Shown one piece after another: positions 8,615-18,104 of a stretch of 64,000 bases of DNA; position 1 is the stretch's first letter, and each line of letters starts with the position of its first letter. Under the pieces are notes generated by a model. The model was not told the origin of the DNA. It saw only the letters and a list, made by a program, of their open reading frames with translations, and searched no databases. Both the position numbers and the translations under genes were made by a program. Location: contig CAUQTI010000002.1 in NCBI GenBank assembly GCA_963521065.1, positions 186,001 to 250,000 of the forward strand, read 5' to 3'. This DNA is from IOR16 sp963521065. Its GTDB lineage: Bacteria > Bacillota > Clostridia > Peptostreptococcales > Anaerovoracaceae.

Positions 8615-9499
8615 TTATTTTACCGCTTTTAATTCTTCAAATTTACTGTCGCTCAATTTTACTTCTTCCATCGGGTATTCTCTGCCTAATGCTTTGTATT
8701 TGCCCATTCCAAACGTATGGTATTTCAACAGCTCATGTGTAACATTTGGCTTATCTGCAAGAAATGATTTTATCCTTCTTATCTCCGCTTCCGTATCATT
8801 AAATCCCGGAATAATCGGTGTTCTTACTCTTTTTTCGAGTAAGGGATACTCTCTGCACAGATTAGAAAAATTTTCAATAATCTTTTCATTTCCGTGTCCG
8901 GTATACTCTCTATGCTTCGCATCATCCAGCGACTTTATATCAAACAAAATAGCATCTAGATACTTCGCCGCCTCTGATAAGACCGCATACTCTCCGCTTC
9001 CGCACGTCTCAATTGCAGTATGGATTCTTCTTTTCTTCGCCCCCTTAAGCAGAGCAATCAAAAAATCTCCCTGCATTAAAGGCTCTCCGCCGCTGACCGT
9101 CAGTCCGCCGTCCCCATGCCCGTAAAAAACAGAATCTCTTTCCACGAGATCCAAAAGCTCATTTACCGTATACTTCGTCCCTTCGGTTTTGATTGCCTTT
9201 GACGGACAGACCTCTGCACACTTCAAGCAATTTATACATTTCATTCTGTCTATTTTCGCCTTATCTTCAAACGAAATCGCATTTACCGGACAGACCTGCT
9301 GACAAAAACCGCATGCCGAAACGCCGATACATTGATTCTCAACATAGGAGATTTCGGGTGTATCCAATTGCGATTCTGGATTGCAGCACCATCGACACCG
9401 CATTGGACAGCCTTTCAGAAACACGATGGTCCGGATGCCCGGGCCATCGTGTAATGAATAACGCTGGATATTAAAAACATAGGTTTGCCTAACGTCCAT
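8615..9499 (-). CDS. islB: glycyl radical enzyme activating enzyme (radical SAM), IslB type
   Basis: This 294-residue radical SAM enzyme installs the glycyl radical on the adjacent IslA using S-adenosylmethionine. The SAM-cluster motif is CPMRCRWC near residue 32. Two further [4Fe-4S] ferredoxin-like sets follow (CGFCQQVCP near 67 and CINCLKCAEVCP near 88), as usual for activases of eliminase-type glycyl radical enzymes. A GGEPL motif lies near 140. The start overlaps the islA stop by one base (TAATG), so the pair is translationally coupled. The assignment to isethionate chemistry rests on the partner enzyme. Confidence 0.88.
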   Translation of the reverse strand: MDVRQTYVFNIQRYSLHDGPGIRTIVFLKGCPMRCRWCCNPESQLDTPEISYVENQCIGVSACGFCQQVCPVNAISFEDKAKIDRMKCINCLKCAEVCPSKAIKTEGTKYTVNELLDLVERDSVFYGHGDGGLTVSGGEPLMQGDFLIALLKGAKKRRIHTAIETCGSGEYAVLSEAAKYLDAILFDIKSLDDAKHREYTGHGNEKIIENFSNLCREYPLLEKRVRTPIIPGFNDTEAEIRRIKSFLADKPNVTHELLKYHTFGMGKYKALGREYPMEEVKLSDSKFEELKAVK

Positions 9500-11982
9500 T
9501 ATATTGCCTCATGCTCTGTTCTTGAAATAATGTCATCCTGCAAGTCTTTCGTCAACTCCGTAAAATATGCACTGTATCCCGCGATGCGTACCAGAAGGTT
9601 TCTATAATTCTCCGGATTCTTTTGTGCTTCTTTCAAAGTCTCCGTATTCAATACGTTAAACTGGATATGCCACAGCTTTAAGTCTCTCCACGCCTCAATG
9701 AAGTGCACCAGCTTTTCCGTACCGCTCTCCCCTTTGACACAGGAAGGGCTTAATTTGATATTAATTAACCTGCCGGCATGGTTCTTATAGCTGTAATTTT
9801 TCGTTCGGTAATTCGAAAGTAAAATTGCAGTCGGCCCGTTTAAGTCTGCGCCCTGCGATGCACTTGATCCATCTGAAAGAGGAACATAGGCGAGCCGCCC
9901 GTTCGGAGTGGCGCTTACCACTTTTCCAAATGGAACATGTGAGGTAAACGGAACAATGCGTAAGTCCATGTGAACACCGAGTTCTCTAGCATATTTTCGT
10001 GTAAATTCCTGTGCCTCACGATCCAAAAGCTGTCCGATCTCATCCGTATATGGATTATCATTGCCATAGCTTGGAGCATGAAGCAACAGCTGTCGAACCG
10101 CTTCATATCCCTCAAAATTATGTGAAAGAGCCTCTTTCAACTGGCCTAAACTGATTCTTTTTTCTTCAAATACGAGCTTTTTGATTGCTGCAAGAGAATC
10201 TATTACTGTTGCAAAGCCCATGTACTCAAAATAGCCAAGATCAATACCACCCTCAATTTTAGGCTGATGAAGATCCGTAAACGTATCTCTGCAAAGCTTG
10301 TGAAGCGCAGAGCCTAACGGGGACGCAAAGTGCAAGCCTCTCAGCCGTATAATCTCTCTCTGCTGAATAAACGCATGCTTAATGAACAACCGCTGTTGCT
10401 TCAAATACGCCTGTAAAATTCCCTCAAAGCTTTCAAAGTCTTCGAATTCTCCGGTTTCAAGCCCTAAAAGCTCCTCTCCGTATTTCTGCATTCTCCCGTT
10501 ATAAATGACCATTTCAAGCGCAGCTGCAAAATTGATATACGCATTCGGGCTGGTATAGGTATCTCTGTTTGGCATACGGCACTCTGCGCAGCCGGATACA
10601 CTATAATCATACGCTTCCTTAAAATCCGCTCCCTTTGATAAAAGCAACGGTATGATATCTTCGTCATTTAAAAGCTTAGGGAAGCCTTCTCCCGCTTTCA
10701 CGGTTTCCGCAATCTCATAAAGGTAACGCTTTGGACTTCCCGTATGAACTCTCGCGGCAAGATCCGGATAGTTGAGTGGAAATTCTCTCTTGGATTTTAG
10801 TAAAATATAGGTAAGCTCATTCGTTGCGTCATACCCTTCTTCGGTCTGTCCTCCAATAGTTACTGCCTCCCAATGTGCATACCCTTCATTAAAGGCACCT
10901 CCTGTTTCCGAAAGATATAAGTCAATAAACTGCGCCATCGCAACCCACATGCATTCAAAGAGCTCTTGGACTTCATCATCAGTAATCAAGCCTTCTTCTA
11001 TATCCTTTTTATAAAATGGATACAGATACTGGTCCATTCTTCCATTTGAAATGATGGTTCCTGTTTTTTGCTCGATGCGTGAAAACATCTGGGTAAACCA
11101 CTGGGCCTGCATTGCTTCATAAAGGGTTCTCGGAGGATTTTCCGGAACGTATCGGCAAGTTTCTGCGATGGTCTCAAGCTCCTTTTTTCTCACAAGATTT
11201 TCCTCTGTTGCCGCAAGTACCTCTGCCAAATCCCCATGCCGGTTTGCCCAAAGAGTAATTGCGTCACAGATAAGTATGACGGATTCTAAAAAAGGCTTCT
11301 TTTCCGTATAGTCAAGCGGGCTATATTCGTCAAGCTTAGAAAGCTCCTCTTTCGCTTCCTCACGAATCCCCTTAAATCCTTTTTTGAGTACAATTTCATA
11401 ATCATGTACCCACTGCAGTGCAGAGCGAAACGATGCGGTTTCATTTACAATATACCTTGAGGTGAGCTCCTTGTCTGGATTATAAGTAAGCTTTGCGGTT
11501 TCCTCTGTCAAAGAATTTGCCAAGCTTTCGTGGAACGTTCTTCCTTTCCAGTAAGGAGAAATCTCCTCTGCAACAATTCTTGCATCCTCTTTTGATATAT
11601 CAAACGGTGAATTTTCTCTTGTGGGCATTCTCTCTATTACTTCGCTGTAAATATTCCCGTCCAGCTCCGGGTATAGGATGCCGTACCGCCCCTGTTTTCC
11701 GCTTCTTCCCACTAAAAGCTGATCCTCATCAATGTATACCGTAGCATTCTTCGCATAGTGGTAAAGTGCCTTTGCCCATCTTAAATGAATCGGCTTCCCT
11801 TCTGTTTCCTTGAAGGACTGTGTAAAATAAAGCCCTCTTTCTACGTCGATCTGCGGCTTTGCACTTCGGACGGTCGCCAGCAAATCAACGGCCCTGTTTC
11901 TCTTACCAAACTTTCTTGTTTTATTTTCTATTTCACCTTGGATTCTCTCTTCTTGGGGAGATAATACTTTTTCAATTGCCAT
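9499..11982 (-). CDS. islA: glycyl radical enzyme, isethionate sulfite-lyase type
   Basis: This 827-residue enzyme should cleave the C-S bond of isethionate to acetaldehyde and sulfite. The glycyl radical motif VRIAGYSAYF lies near the C-terminus (Gly802) and the catalytic thiyl/base pair GCAE gives Cys465 and Glu467. Counting from the ATG at 11982, eight bases after AGGAGG, Arg186, Gln190, Arg675 and Phe679 are also present. As I recall the structures of known IslA proteins (R189, Q193, C468, E470, R678, F682, G805), all seven positions match with a constant offset of three. It sits beside an SsuABC-type importer and upstream of assimilatory genes, so its role is probably sulfur supply rather than respiration. 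A related sulfonate lyase such as HpsG is the main alternative. Confidence 0.85.
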   Translation of the reverse strand: MAIEKVLSPQEERIQGEIENKTRKFGKRNRAVDLLATVRSAKPQIDVERGLYFTQSFKETEGKPIHLRWAKALYHYAKNATVYIDEDQLLVGRSGKQGRYGILYPELDGNIYSEVIERMPTRENSPFDISKEDARIVAEEISPYWKGRTFHESLANSLTEETAKLTYNPDKELTSRYIVNETASFRSALQWVHDYEIVLKKGFKGIREEAKEELSKLDEYSPLDYTEKKPFLESVILICDAITLWANRHGDLAEVLAATEENLVRKKELETIAETCRYVPENPPRTLYEAMQAQWFTQMFSRIEQKTGTIISNGRMDQYLYPFYKKDIEEGLITDDEVQELFECMWVAMAQFIDLYLSETGGAFNEGYAHWEAVTIGGQTEEGYDATNELTYILLKSKREFPLNYPDLAARVHTGSPKRYLYEIAETVKAGEGFPKLLNDEDIIPLLLSKGADFKEAYDYSVSGCAECRMPNRDTYTSPNAYINFAAALEMVIYNGRMQKYGEELLGLETGEFEDFESFEGILQAYLKQQRLFIKHAFIQQREIIRLRGLHFASPLGSALHKLCRDTFTDLHQPKIEGGIDLGYFEYMGFATVIDSLAAIKKLVFEEKRISLGQLKEALSHNFEGYEAVRQLLLHAPSYGNDNPYTDEIGQLLDREAQEFTRKYARELGVHMDLRIVPFTSHVPFGKVVSATPNGRLAYVPLSDGSSASQGADLNGPTAILLSNYRTKNYSYKNHAGRLINIKLSPSCVKGESGTEKLVHFIEAWRDLKLWHIQFNVLNTETLKEAQKNPENYRNLLVRIAGYSAYFTELTKDLQDDIISRTEHEAI

Positions 11983-12025
11983 ACCAATTTCCTCCTGTAT
12001 CAAAATACGCTTCTTGCTTTATTTC

Positions 12026-12793
12026 TTAAATATTATATTCAATCGAAACTTCTTCATCGTGAAAAAATTCTTTATAAATTGCATCTCTTGCCGCATTAAA
12101 AAGTGAACCGGTTCTTTTTCTCGGTGTTCCCAAGTCTGCGTCCATAATCCGCTTAATTCGCCCGGGTCTTGGGGTCATTACCACCACCCTGCCTCCTAGG
12201 TAAATTGCCTCATCGATATCATGTGTTACAATGACCATGGTTATCTTTTCTTTTTTCCAGATTGCCAGCATCTGTTCTTGCAGATTCATTCTGGTTATGG
12301 CATCCAATGCACCGAAAGGCTCATCAAGGAGAAGGATTTTCGGTTTATTGGCAAGTGCCCTCGCAATTGCTACTCTCTGCGCCATACCTCCGGAAAGCTG
12401 CTTCGGATAGGCATTTTCAAATTCAGAAAGCCCCACCAGCTCGAGATTTTCTTTGATTAATTCAGCATTGTTCTTTTGTGTATCCGGCAGGCTGAAACGT
12501 ATATTATCTTTTACGGTAAGCCACGGTAAAAGGCGATGGTCCTGAAAGATAAAGCCTTTCTCTCTTGATGGCTTACAAACGGGCTCTCCGTTCACGAGGA
12601 CGCTTCCCTCGTATTCTGTTTCAAGGCCGCCTATAATGCGCAGCAAGGTGCTTTTGCCGCAGCCGCTTCCTCCTATGATAGATACAAAGCTTCCTTCTTC
12701 TATCTCAAGATGAATGTTTTCTAATGCTCTGACGGAATTTCCGTTCTCCCGAAATACCTTTGAAAGGTTATGGATCTGTACGGTATTTTTCAT
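12026..12793 (-). CDS. ssuB: sulfonate ABC transporter ATP-binding protein
   Basis: The 255-residue ATPase of a nitrate/sulfonate/taurine-type importer. It has Walker A GGSGCGKST near residue 38, a Q-loop FQDHRLLPW, signature LSGGMAQR near 138, Walker B KILLLDEPFGALD near 158 and the switch histidine VTHDIDEA. It drives substrate uptake through the permease at 12810 with binding protein at 13633. A GGGAGG box precedes the start and 43 bases separate it from islA, so one transcript is likely. Family resemblance cannot separate taurine, isethionate or alkanesulfonate; the neighbouring IslA suggests isethionate. Confidence 0.9.
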   Translation of the reverse strand: MKNTVQIHNLSKVFRENGNSVRALENIHLEIEEGSFVSIIGGSGCGKSTLLRIIGGLETEYEGSVLVNGEPVCKPSREKGFIFQDHRLLPWLTVKDNIRFSLPDTQKNNAELIKENLELVGLSEFENAYPKQLSGGMAQRVAIARALANKPKILLLDEPFGALDAITRMNLQEQMLAIWKKEKITMVIVTHDIDEAIYLGGRVVVMTPRPGRIKRIMDADLGTPRKRTGSLFNAARDAIYKEFFHDEEVSIEYNI

Positions 12794-12809
12794 GTGAAAT
12801 TCCTCCCTT

Positions 12810-13580
12810 TTAATTCCAATTTATCAGTTTTTCACGAGCAAGCTTGAGTAAATCATCCATTATTTTGCCTACGATTCCTACAACAAGCATTCCCAGAATA
12901 ACAATGTCAGGCCTGGATAAGCTTCTGCCGTCAGAAAGCATGTAGCCAACACCGCTTGTCGCGCCGATCATCTCTGCGGCAACCACACACACCCAGGCAT
13001 TTCCCAGTCCAAGCCGTACTCCTGTCATGATCGCGGGGAGCGCTCCCGGAATGATAATTTTTTGAATGAGCTTCATCCGGCTTACCTCATACACCTGAGA
13101 AAGCTCAAAGTATTTTCGGTCAATCGTCCTCACGCCATCTACTGTGTTTACAAAGATGGGGAAAAATGCTCCCAGAAAAATAATAAATATTTTTGATTCC
13201 TCTCCAATTCCAAACCATAAGATGGCCAAAGGGATCCATGCGATGGGTGGAATCGGTCTGAGAATCTGAATAACCAAGTCAGTAAATGTATCAAATTTAG
13301 GGAAGATAGAGACGTGAATGCCGATAAGGAACGCAAAAATAAGTGCTAACAAGAAGCCTTCGATGACTCTCACAAAGCTGACACCTATATTTTCAAGCAG
13401 GCGGCCGTTCAATAGATACTCTATCGCCGTATTTATAATGGCTGCCGGCTCCGGCATCGTATACGGTGCCAATTTCCCTGCCATACTGTAGCTCTGCCAT
13501 ACCGCAAGAAGCAATAATGGGAGCGCGATGTATAAAATCCAGCTGCCTATTGTTTTTTTGTTTTTCACATGATTGTTCAT
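12810..13580 (-). CDS. ssuC: sulfonate ABC transporter permease
   Basis: A permease of the SsuC/TauC family with about six membrane helices in 256 residues. The cytoplasmic coupling motif appears as EVSRMKLIQKIIIPGALPAIMTGVRLGLGNAW. The longer frame starts at 13676, but its first 32 residues overlap the ssuA end and have no ribosome site. The ATG at 13580 lies eight bases after AAAGG and gives the expected MNNHVKNKK start before the first helix. It works with the ATPase at 12026 and the lipoprotein at 13633. Confidence 0.9.
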   Translation of the reverse strand: MNNHVKNKKTIGSWILYIALPLLLLAVWQSYSMAGKLAPYTMPEPAAIINTAIEYLLNGRLLENIGVSFVRVIEGFLLALIFAFLIGIHVSIFPKFDTFTDLVIQILRPIPPIAWIPLAILWFGIGEESKIFIIFLGAFFPIFVNTVDGVRTIDRKYFELSQVYEVSRMKLIQKIIIPGALPAIMTGVRLGLGNAWVCVVAAEMIGATSGVGYMLSDGRSLSRPDIVILGMLVVGIVGKIMDDLLKLAREKLINWN

Positions 13581-13632
13581 ACTCATCACCTTTATAAAAT
13601 ATCCCCGGAGCTCTCCGGAGATATTTTGATTT

Positions 13633-14619
13633 TCATTCTGCCGCATCCAAATAGCTTGCGTTGATAAAGCGGTCAATGTCTACATCCTTACTTATAATAC
13701 CTGCATCTAAGGAAAAGTCTTTCACCTTTTTTATTTCCGCAATATCCTCTTTTGTAAGTTCTGTGGAATAGGTGAAGTTTGGTATTATTTTTTTCATCAG
13801 TGCAGTATCAACCCCAAAATCTGCCGCAACAGCCTCCGCTGCCTGATCTGGATTTGATGTAAGCACTTCATTTGCTCTGTTCAGTGCTTTGATGTATGCA
13901 GTCATTACCTCCGGATTTGCCTCTGCATAGTCGGATACTGCATAGGTAACCATGTTCCCTTTCTTAATTCCGCTTCCATCCGCAAGCACTTTTGCTGTGC
14001 CGTCGCTCGTAAGCTTCGAGATGTACTGTTCCCAAATAACAATGGCATCCACTTCACCGGTTGCCAGAGCCGAAGGTTGGTCACTTGCGCCGAGATTGAT
14101 TGATTCTATGTCGTTTAAAGTCAGACCCTCGTTTGATAATAGGAGTGCAAGTAAATGCTGTGCATACGACCCTGTAGCATAAGCAATTTTCTTATTTTTC
14201 AAATCGGAAACGCTGCTTATCTTTGAATCCTTTTTAACCAAAACTGCAAGGCCTTTTTCTCCATACGCTACGTTGGAAATAATTTCGATTGGCTGGCCTG
14301 TTGACTTTGCAATAATAGCAGGCAAATCTGCCATAAATCCAAGATCTGCTTCTCCTGCGGCAACCGCTTCATTTACCAGCGGTCCTGATTTAAATTCCTG
14401 CCACTTATATTCCGCCCCCACCGCTTCAAGCTCTTCTTGCAGATATCCAAGCTCGTGAGCTACATAAATTGGCGTATACAGAGGATACGGCTGCGCTGCA
14501 ATTCTCAATACAGAGCTTGCATCTTCATTTTTCCCGGAAGTTTCGCCTTCCGTTTTGCATCCAGCTAACGTGATGAGAAGTAAACTGGAAATCATTATAA
14601 TTGCGATTAATTTTTTCAT
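13633..14619 (-). CDS. ssuA: sulfonate ABC transporter substrate-binding lipoprotein
   Basis: A 328-residue binding protein with a lipoprotein signal (MKKLIAIIMISSLLLITLAGC), so it is tethered outside the membrane. The NMT1/SsuA fold is indicated by RIAAQPYPLYTPIYVAHELGYLQEE, then AVAAGEADLGFMADLPAI, KKIAYATGSYAQHLLA and ATGEVDAIVIWEQY. The start ATG at 14619 follows AAGGAGG; the 11-residue longer frame is discarded. It should deliver isethionate or a related sulfonate to SsuBC. A 324-base gap separates it from the regulator gene upstream. Confidence 0.9.
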   Translation of the reverse strand: MKKLIAIIMISSLLLITLAGCKTEGETSGKNEDASSVLRIAAQPYPLYTPIYVAHELGYLQEELEAVGAEYKWQEFKSGPLVNEAVAAGEADLGFMADLPAIIAKSTGQPIEIISNVAYGEKGLAVLVKKDSKISSVSDLKNKKIAYATGSYAQHLLALLLSNEGLTLNDIESINLGASDQPSALATGEVDAIVIWEQYISKLTSDGTAKVLADGSGIKKGNMVTYAVSDYAEANPEVMTAYIKALNRANEVLTSNPDQAAEAVAADFGVDTALMKKIIPNFTYSTELTKEDIAEIKKVKDFSLDAGIISKDVDIDRFINASYLDAAE

Positions 14620-14864
14620 AGGGCCCTCCTTATTCTTTCTGTGCAGTGTCACCCTTTACTACTGTGAATACCCTTTGCAAGAAATGGAAAAGAGGTTCTC
14701 AGTCACTGCTTTGATCAATAAATTTTATTATGCTGTTTACTATATCGGGTTCATATGTTTTTGGAAATAAGAAAAAATTTTAATTTTTTTCATGGCAGAA
14801 GCGTCTACAAATCATCCTGTAAAAAGAGGGGTTGATAACTATCTGCCTCCAGTATCCGCAAGTA

Positions 14865-14883
14865 AATCGGTGTGTTCCCGATT
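14865..14883 (-). other. intergenic gap 14620-14942 with one weak hairpin
   Basis: The 324-base stretch between ssuA and the regulator holds no open frame that I trust. The only clear structure is a 6-bp stem (AATCGG with CCGATT) with no T run. I cannot point to a convincing promoter, so ssuA may be read through from the regulator gene. Confidence 0.3.
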
Positions 14884-14942
14884 AGCTCGGTAATTTTTTT
14901 TATAAATTCTTGCTATGACAGCATTTTCCTCGCTTCAACTTT

Positions 14943-15989
14943 TTATATCTGATAATCGTACGCATCCGCTATTCTGTATTCCGAAGGCGGTAAACCGTAT
15001 TTATTTTTGAAGAGCCTTGAAAAGTATCCGATGTCTTTATAGTCCAAACGTTCTGCAATATCAAAAATTTTCATATTCGTTTCCTTCAAGAGCAAAGCAG
15101 CGCGTTTTAGTTTGACTGTCGTAAGGTAATCCACAAACCGAATTCCCGTCTGTACCGGAAATACCGTGCTCAAGTAAGAGCTATTGATATAAAGTTCTTC
15201 CGCAATGTTTTTTTGCTTCAGATTATTTTCCGGGTTGTTTAAGATGTATAGGATAACCTCGTGGATTTTTGCGTTGCTGCAATCAAGGTACAATTCGCAA
15301 AATTCATCAAAGAGAGTGCACAACATCGTTTTATAACGGTTTTTATACGTTGTATGATTGGATTCGTTAATTCCGTCAAAGCTATAGAAATTTTCTTGAA
15401 CCATATATAAATCCAACCATTCATTTAGATTGAAGATTTCATCAATCACCACTTTGCATATATTCCTTGCTTTTTTATCTGCCTTAAGGATATCGTTGTT
15501 TCCAAGATAAATTTCCTCCATCATGTCGGAAACAAACCCGTAAATTCCCTGATCTCTTTTTTTAAAAAAATCTATAATTTCCTCTGCAAAGGAAATCCCT
15601 ACCGTCTCATTTTCCAATGACTCATTCTTAATTCTGCTGAACATCGAGCAGAACAGGCTTTCATCAAATGGTTTTACGAAATAATCATAAGCGCCAAGTA
15701 TAATTCCCTGTCTTGCATAATTAAAATCTACAAACTCGCTGCAAAGGACAATGTGTGAACATATACCTTCTTTTTTCGCACTTCGTAATAGTTGGAGACC
15801 ATCCATTCCGGTAATTCGAATTTCCGTAATAACAAGATCATAGGGTTTTTCCTTTATTTTCTTGTAAGCAGCCATTCCATCATCTACAATGTCTGTAATT
15901 TCAAATTCAGAGCATTCCCCCCAGATTCGCATTTTTCTTATTTCTTGCAGAAGGTTATAATTATTAAAAACAAGTAATGTCTTATACAA
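14943..15989 (-). CDS. response regulator with AraC-type output domain
   Basis: A 348-residue protein with an N-terminal receiver domain (about 1-120), a central helical linker and a C-terminal AraC/XylS domain (about 245-348). The DNA-binding part shows KQKNIAEELYINSSYLSTVF and the LKRAALLLKETNMKIFDIAERLDYKDIGYFSRLFKNKYG signature. The phosphoacceptor position reads DLVITEIRITGMDG: Glu56 replaces the usual Asp, while the MDG that follows is normal. The protein may therefore not be phosphorylated, and no histidine kinase is adjacent. It lies between metY and the importer genes, so it probably regulates the sulfonate pathway. Confidence 0.85.
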   Translation of the reverse strand: MYKTLLVFNNYNLLQEIRKMRIWGECSEFEITDIVDDGMAAYKKIKEKPYDLVITEIRITGMDGLQLLRSAKKEGICSHIVLCSEFVDFNYARQGIILGAYDYFVKPFDESLFCSMFSRIKNESLENETVGISFAEEIIDFFKKRDQGIYGFVSDMMEEIYLGNNDILKADKKARNICKVVIDEIFNLNEWLDLYMVQENFYSFDGINESNHTTYKNRYKTMLCTLFDEFCELYLDCSNAKIHEVILYILNNPENNLKQKNIAEELYINSSYLSTVFPVQTGIRFVDYLTTVKLKRAALLLKETNMKIFDIAERLDYKDIGYFSRLFKNKYGLPPSEYRIADAYDYQI

Positions 15990-16033
15990 ATTCTCCCTCC
16001 TCTCTGTAAAATGACGGTAAGCCCCTTTGCAGA

Positions 16034-17281
16034 TTAACCGCTGTAATTTTCATTGACATGCCTAAGAGCCTGGCTAAAATCCTCCATTAAATCTTCAATA
16101 TCTTCAATTCCTACACTGATTCGTATTAGGTCATCATAAACTCCTGCTTTTTCTCTCTCTTCTTCACTGCTGTGAGCATAAATCGTAGAAGCCGGATGAA
16201 TCACGAGTGTTTTTGTATCGCCGATGTTTGTTATGTTTACTGCATAGTGTAATTGATTGATAAAAGCAAAAGCTCGCTCCTTCGTATACAATCGGATTGT
16301 AAGAATTCCTCCCCCTTTATTCCCAAACTGTTTTTTAGAAATTTCATAATAAGGGCTTGCTTGCAACAAAGGATAAGAGGTGCTTCTGACGCCTTCTTTT
16401 CCCTCTAAGCTTTCTGCAAGCTTCAACGCATTGCTGCAATGCCGCTCCATTCTAAGGCTCAGGGTTTCCAGTCCTAAAGAATTGTAATACGCATTCATCG
16501 GACTTAAGCAACATCCTAAATTTCTAAACGTATCGTTTCTGAGCTTTGCGGTAAACGCAAATTTTCCGAGGCGGATATATTCTTTCATTGCAGGGTATTT
16601 TTCGAGACTCCATTTATAGTTTCCGCTGTCTGTGATCACCCCGCTGATAGAATTGCTGTTTCCATTGATATACTTGGATGCCGAATTGATAATGATATCG
16701 GCACCGCAGGCAATTCCATTCACCAAATAAGTAGTTGCGGTTGTATTATCCAGTATGAATGGAAGCTGATAGCTGTGTACAAGCTTTGCCGCTGCTTCAA
16801 TATCGGTTACGTCAAGCTTAGGATTCCCAATTGTTTCAGCAAAAACCACCTTCGTATTTTCGTTGACAAAACGGCTTAATTCAGCCTCGGTAAATTCCTC
16901 GATATAATGTGTTTTAATTCCTAAATTTTCAAAGTCCTTGAACAGGTCAAGGGTTCCCCCAAAAATAGAGCTCTTCGAAATGATTTCATCCCCACTCGAC
17001 AATATATTTAAAAAGGAAGCGGAAATCGCCGCCATTCCAGAAGCTGTCGCTACAGAAGCAAGGCCTCCTTCAAGAAATGTGATCCTGTTTTCAAAGGAAG
17101 AAATCGTAGGGTTGCTTATTCTGGTATAAGCAAAGCCCGGCGCCTGATTATGAAATATTTTTTCAATTTGCTCCGCACTGCTCTGACCAAAAGCACTTGT
17201 CTGGTAAATCGGTATCAAGGTAGCTCCGGTATTTTCGTCGCCTTTAAAGCTACCGTGTAATAAAGATGTATCGTATTTCAA
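16034..17281 (-). CDS. metY: O-acetylhomoserine sulfhydrylase (MetY type)
   Basis: A 415-residue PLP enzyme of the Cys/Met metabolism family, expected to make homocysteine from O-acetylhomoserine and a sulfide donor. The PLP lysine is K203 in NSASKYINGNSNSISG. Other family segments are TGATLIPIYQTSAF, YTRISNPT, EGGLASVATASGMAA and the VNITNIGDTKTLVIHPAST motif. The start is TTG, nine bases after GAGGAG. It directly follows hcyF. In Wolinella a MetY homologue uses a protein thiocarboxylate (HcyS) as sulfur donor, and this gene order suggests the same here. Confidence 0.9.
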   Translation of the reverse strand: MKYDTSLLHGSFKGDENTGATLIPIYQTSAFGQSSAEQIEKIFHNQAPGFAYTRISNPTISSFENRITFLEGGLASVATASGMAAISASFLNILSSGDEIISKSSIFGGTLDLFKDFENLGIKTHYIEEFTEAELSRFVNENTKVVFAETIGNPKLDVTDIEAAAKLVHSYQLPFILDNTTATTYLVNGIACGADIIINSASKYINGNSNSISGVITDSGNYKWSLEKYPAMKEYIRLGKFAFTAKLRNDTFRNLGCCLSPMNAYYNSLGLETLSLRMERHCSNALKLAESLEGKEGVRSTSYPLLQASPYYEISKKQFGNKGGGILTIRLYTKERAFAFINQLHYAVNITNIGDTKTLVIHPASTIYAHSSEEEREKAGVYDDLIRISVGIEDIEDLMEDFSQALRHVNENYSG

Positions 17282-17294
17282 TTTGCATCACTCC

Positions 17295-18104
17295 TCACAG
17301 GATTCCATCACATTCCGTCTGCGCATAATCAATCAATTCATGGATTGTCGGATTTTTCCCACACACCGGACACGTTTCAACGTGTGTTGGAAGCTTTATT
17401 TTTCTGAATTCCATGCTCAGCGCATCGTATGTGAGCAACGATCCAGTCAAAAGCTCTCCCTTTCCGATTATATATTTTACTGCTTCCATCGCCTGAAGGC
17501 TGCCGATTACCCCTCCCATTGCGCCGATTACTCCGGCCTGCTTGCAGGTAGGTACTGCATCCTTTGGCGGCGGGTTTTTAAAAATGCACCGATAACATGG
17601 CCCCTGTCCGGGTACATATGTCATAAGCTGCCCTTGAAAACGGATAATGCCCGCATGGGAAAATGGCTTTTCTGCCATTACACATGCATCATTAATCAGA
17701 AACTTGGCGGGGAAATTATCGGTTCCGTCTATGATAAAATCGTACTCCGAAATCAACTCCATAATGTTATCGGCACTTACAAAGGTGCGATACGCATTGA
17801 CCGTTACATCCGGGTTTATCGCTTCCATGGTTTCCTTTGCCGAAAGCACTTTCGCTTTTCCAATGTCGTGTGTCGCATGAATAATCTGCCTCTGTAAATT
17901 GGATAAATCGACTTCATCTGCATCTGCAATCCCGATTTTTCCCACTCCTGCCGCTGCGAGATACATAGCAGCAGGGGCGCCTAATCCACCAGCCCCTATA
18001 ATCAGCACACTGCTGTCAAGAAGTTTCTTCTGTCCCTTTGCTCCGACTTCTTTTAGAATGATATGTCTCGAATAGCGTTCAATCTGTTCATTAGAGAATG
18101 CCAT
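17295..18104 (-). CDS. hcyF: ThiF/MoeB-type adenylating enzyme, HcyF-like
   Basis: A 269-residue E1-like enzyme that adenylates the C-terminal diglycine of a ubiquitin-fold sulfur carrier. The ATP-binding GAGGLGAPAAMYLAAAGVG lies near residue 36, followed by DEVDLSNLQRQIIH and the catalytic-loop context DGTDNFPAKFLIND. Structural zinc pairs CYRC and CPVC are both present. Its start overlaps the end of hcyS by 14 bases, with GGGAGGGGG upstream. The specific symbol comes from the hcyS-hcyD-metY context. By sequence alone, ThiF or MoeB are possible, but no thiamine or molybdopterin genes are nearby. Confidence 0.85.
   Translation of the reverse strand: MAFSNEQIERYSRHIILKEVGAKGQKKLLDSSVLIIGAGGLGAPAAMYLAAAGVGKIGIADADEVDLSNLQRQIIHATHDIGKAKVLSAKETMEAINPDVTVNAYRTFVSADNIMELISEYDFIIDGTDNFPAKFLINDACVMAEKPFSHAGIIRFQGQLMTYVPGQGPCYRCIFKNPPPKDAVPTCKQAGVIGAMGGVIGSLQAMEAVKYIIGKGELLTGSLLTYDALSMEFRKIKLPTHVETCPVCGKNPTIHELIDYAQTECDGIL

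Noticed and set aside
17283..17897. Open frame of 204 residues on the plus strand
   Set aside because: It is antisense to hcyF, which has clear E1-enzyme motifs, and has no supporting ribosome site.
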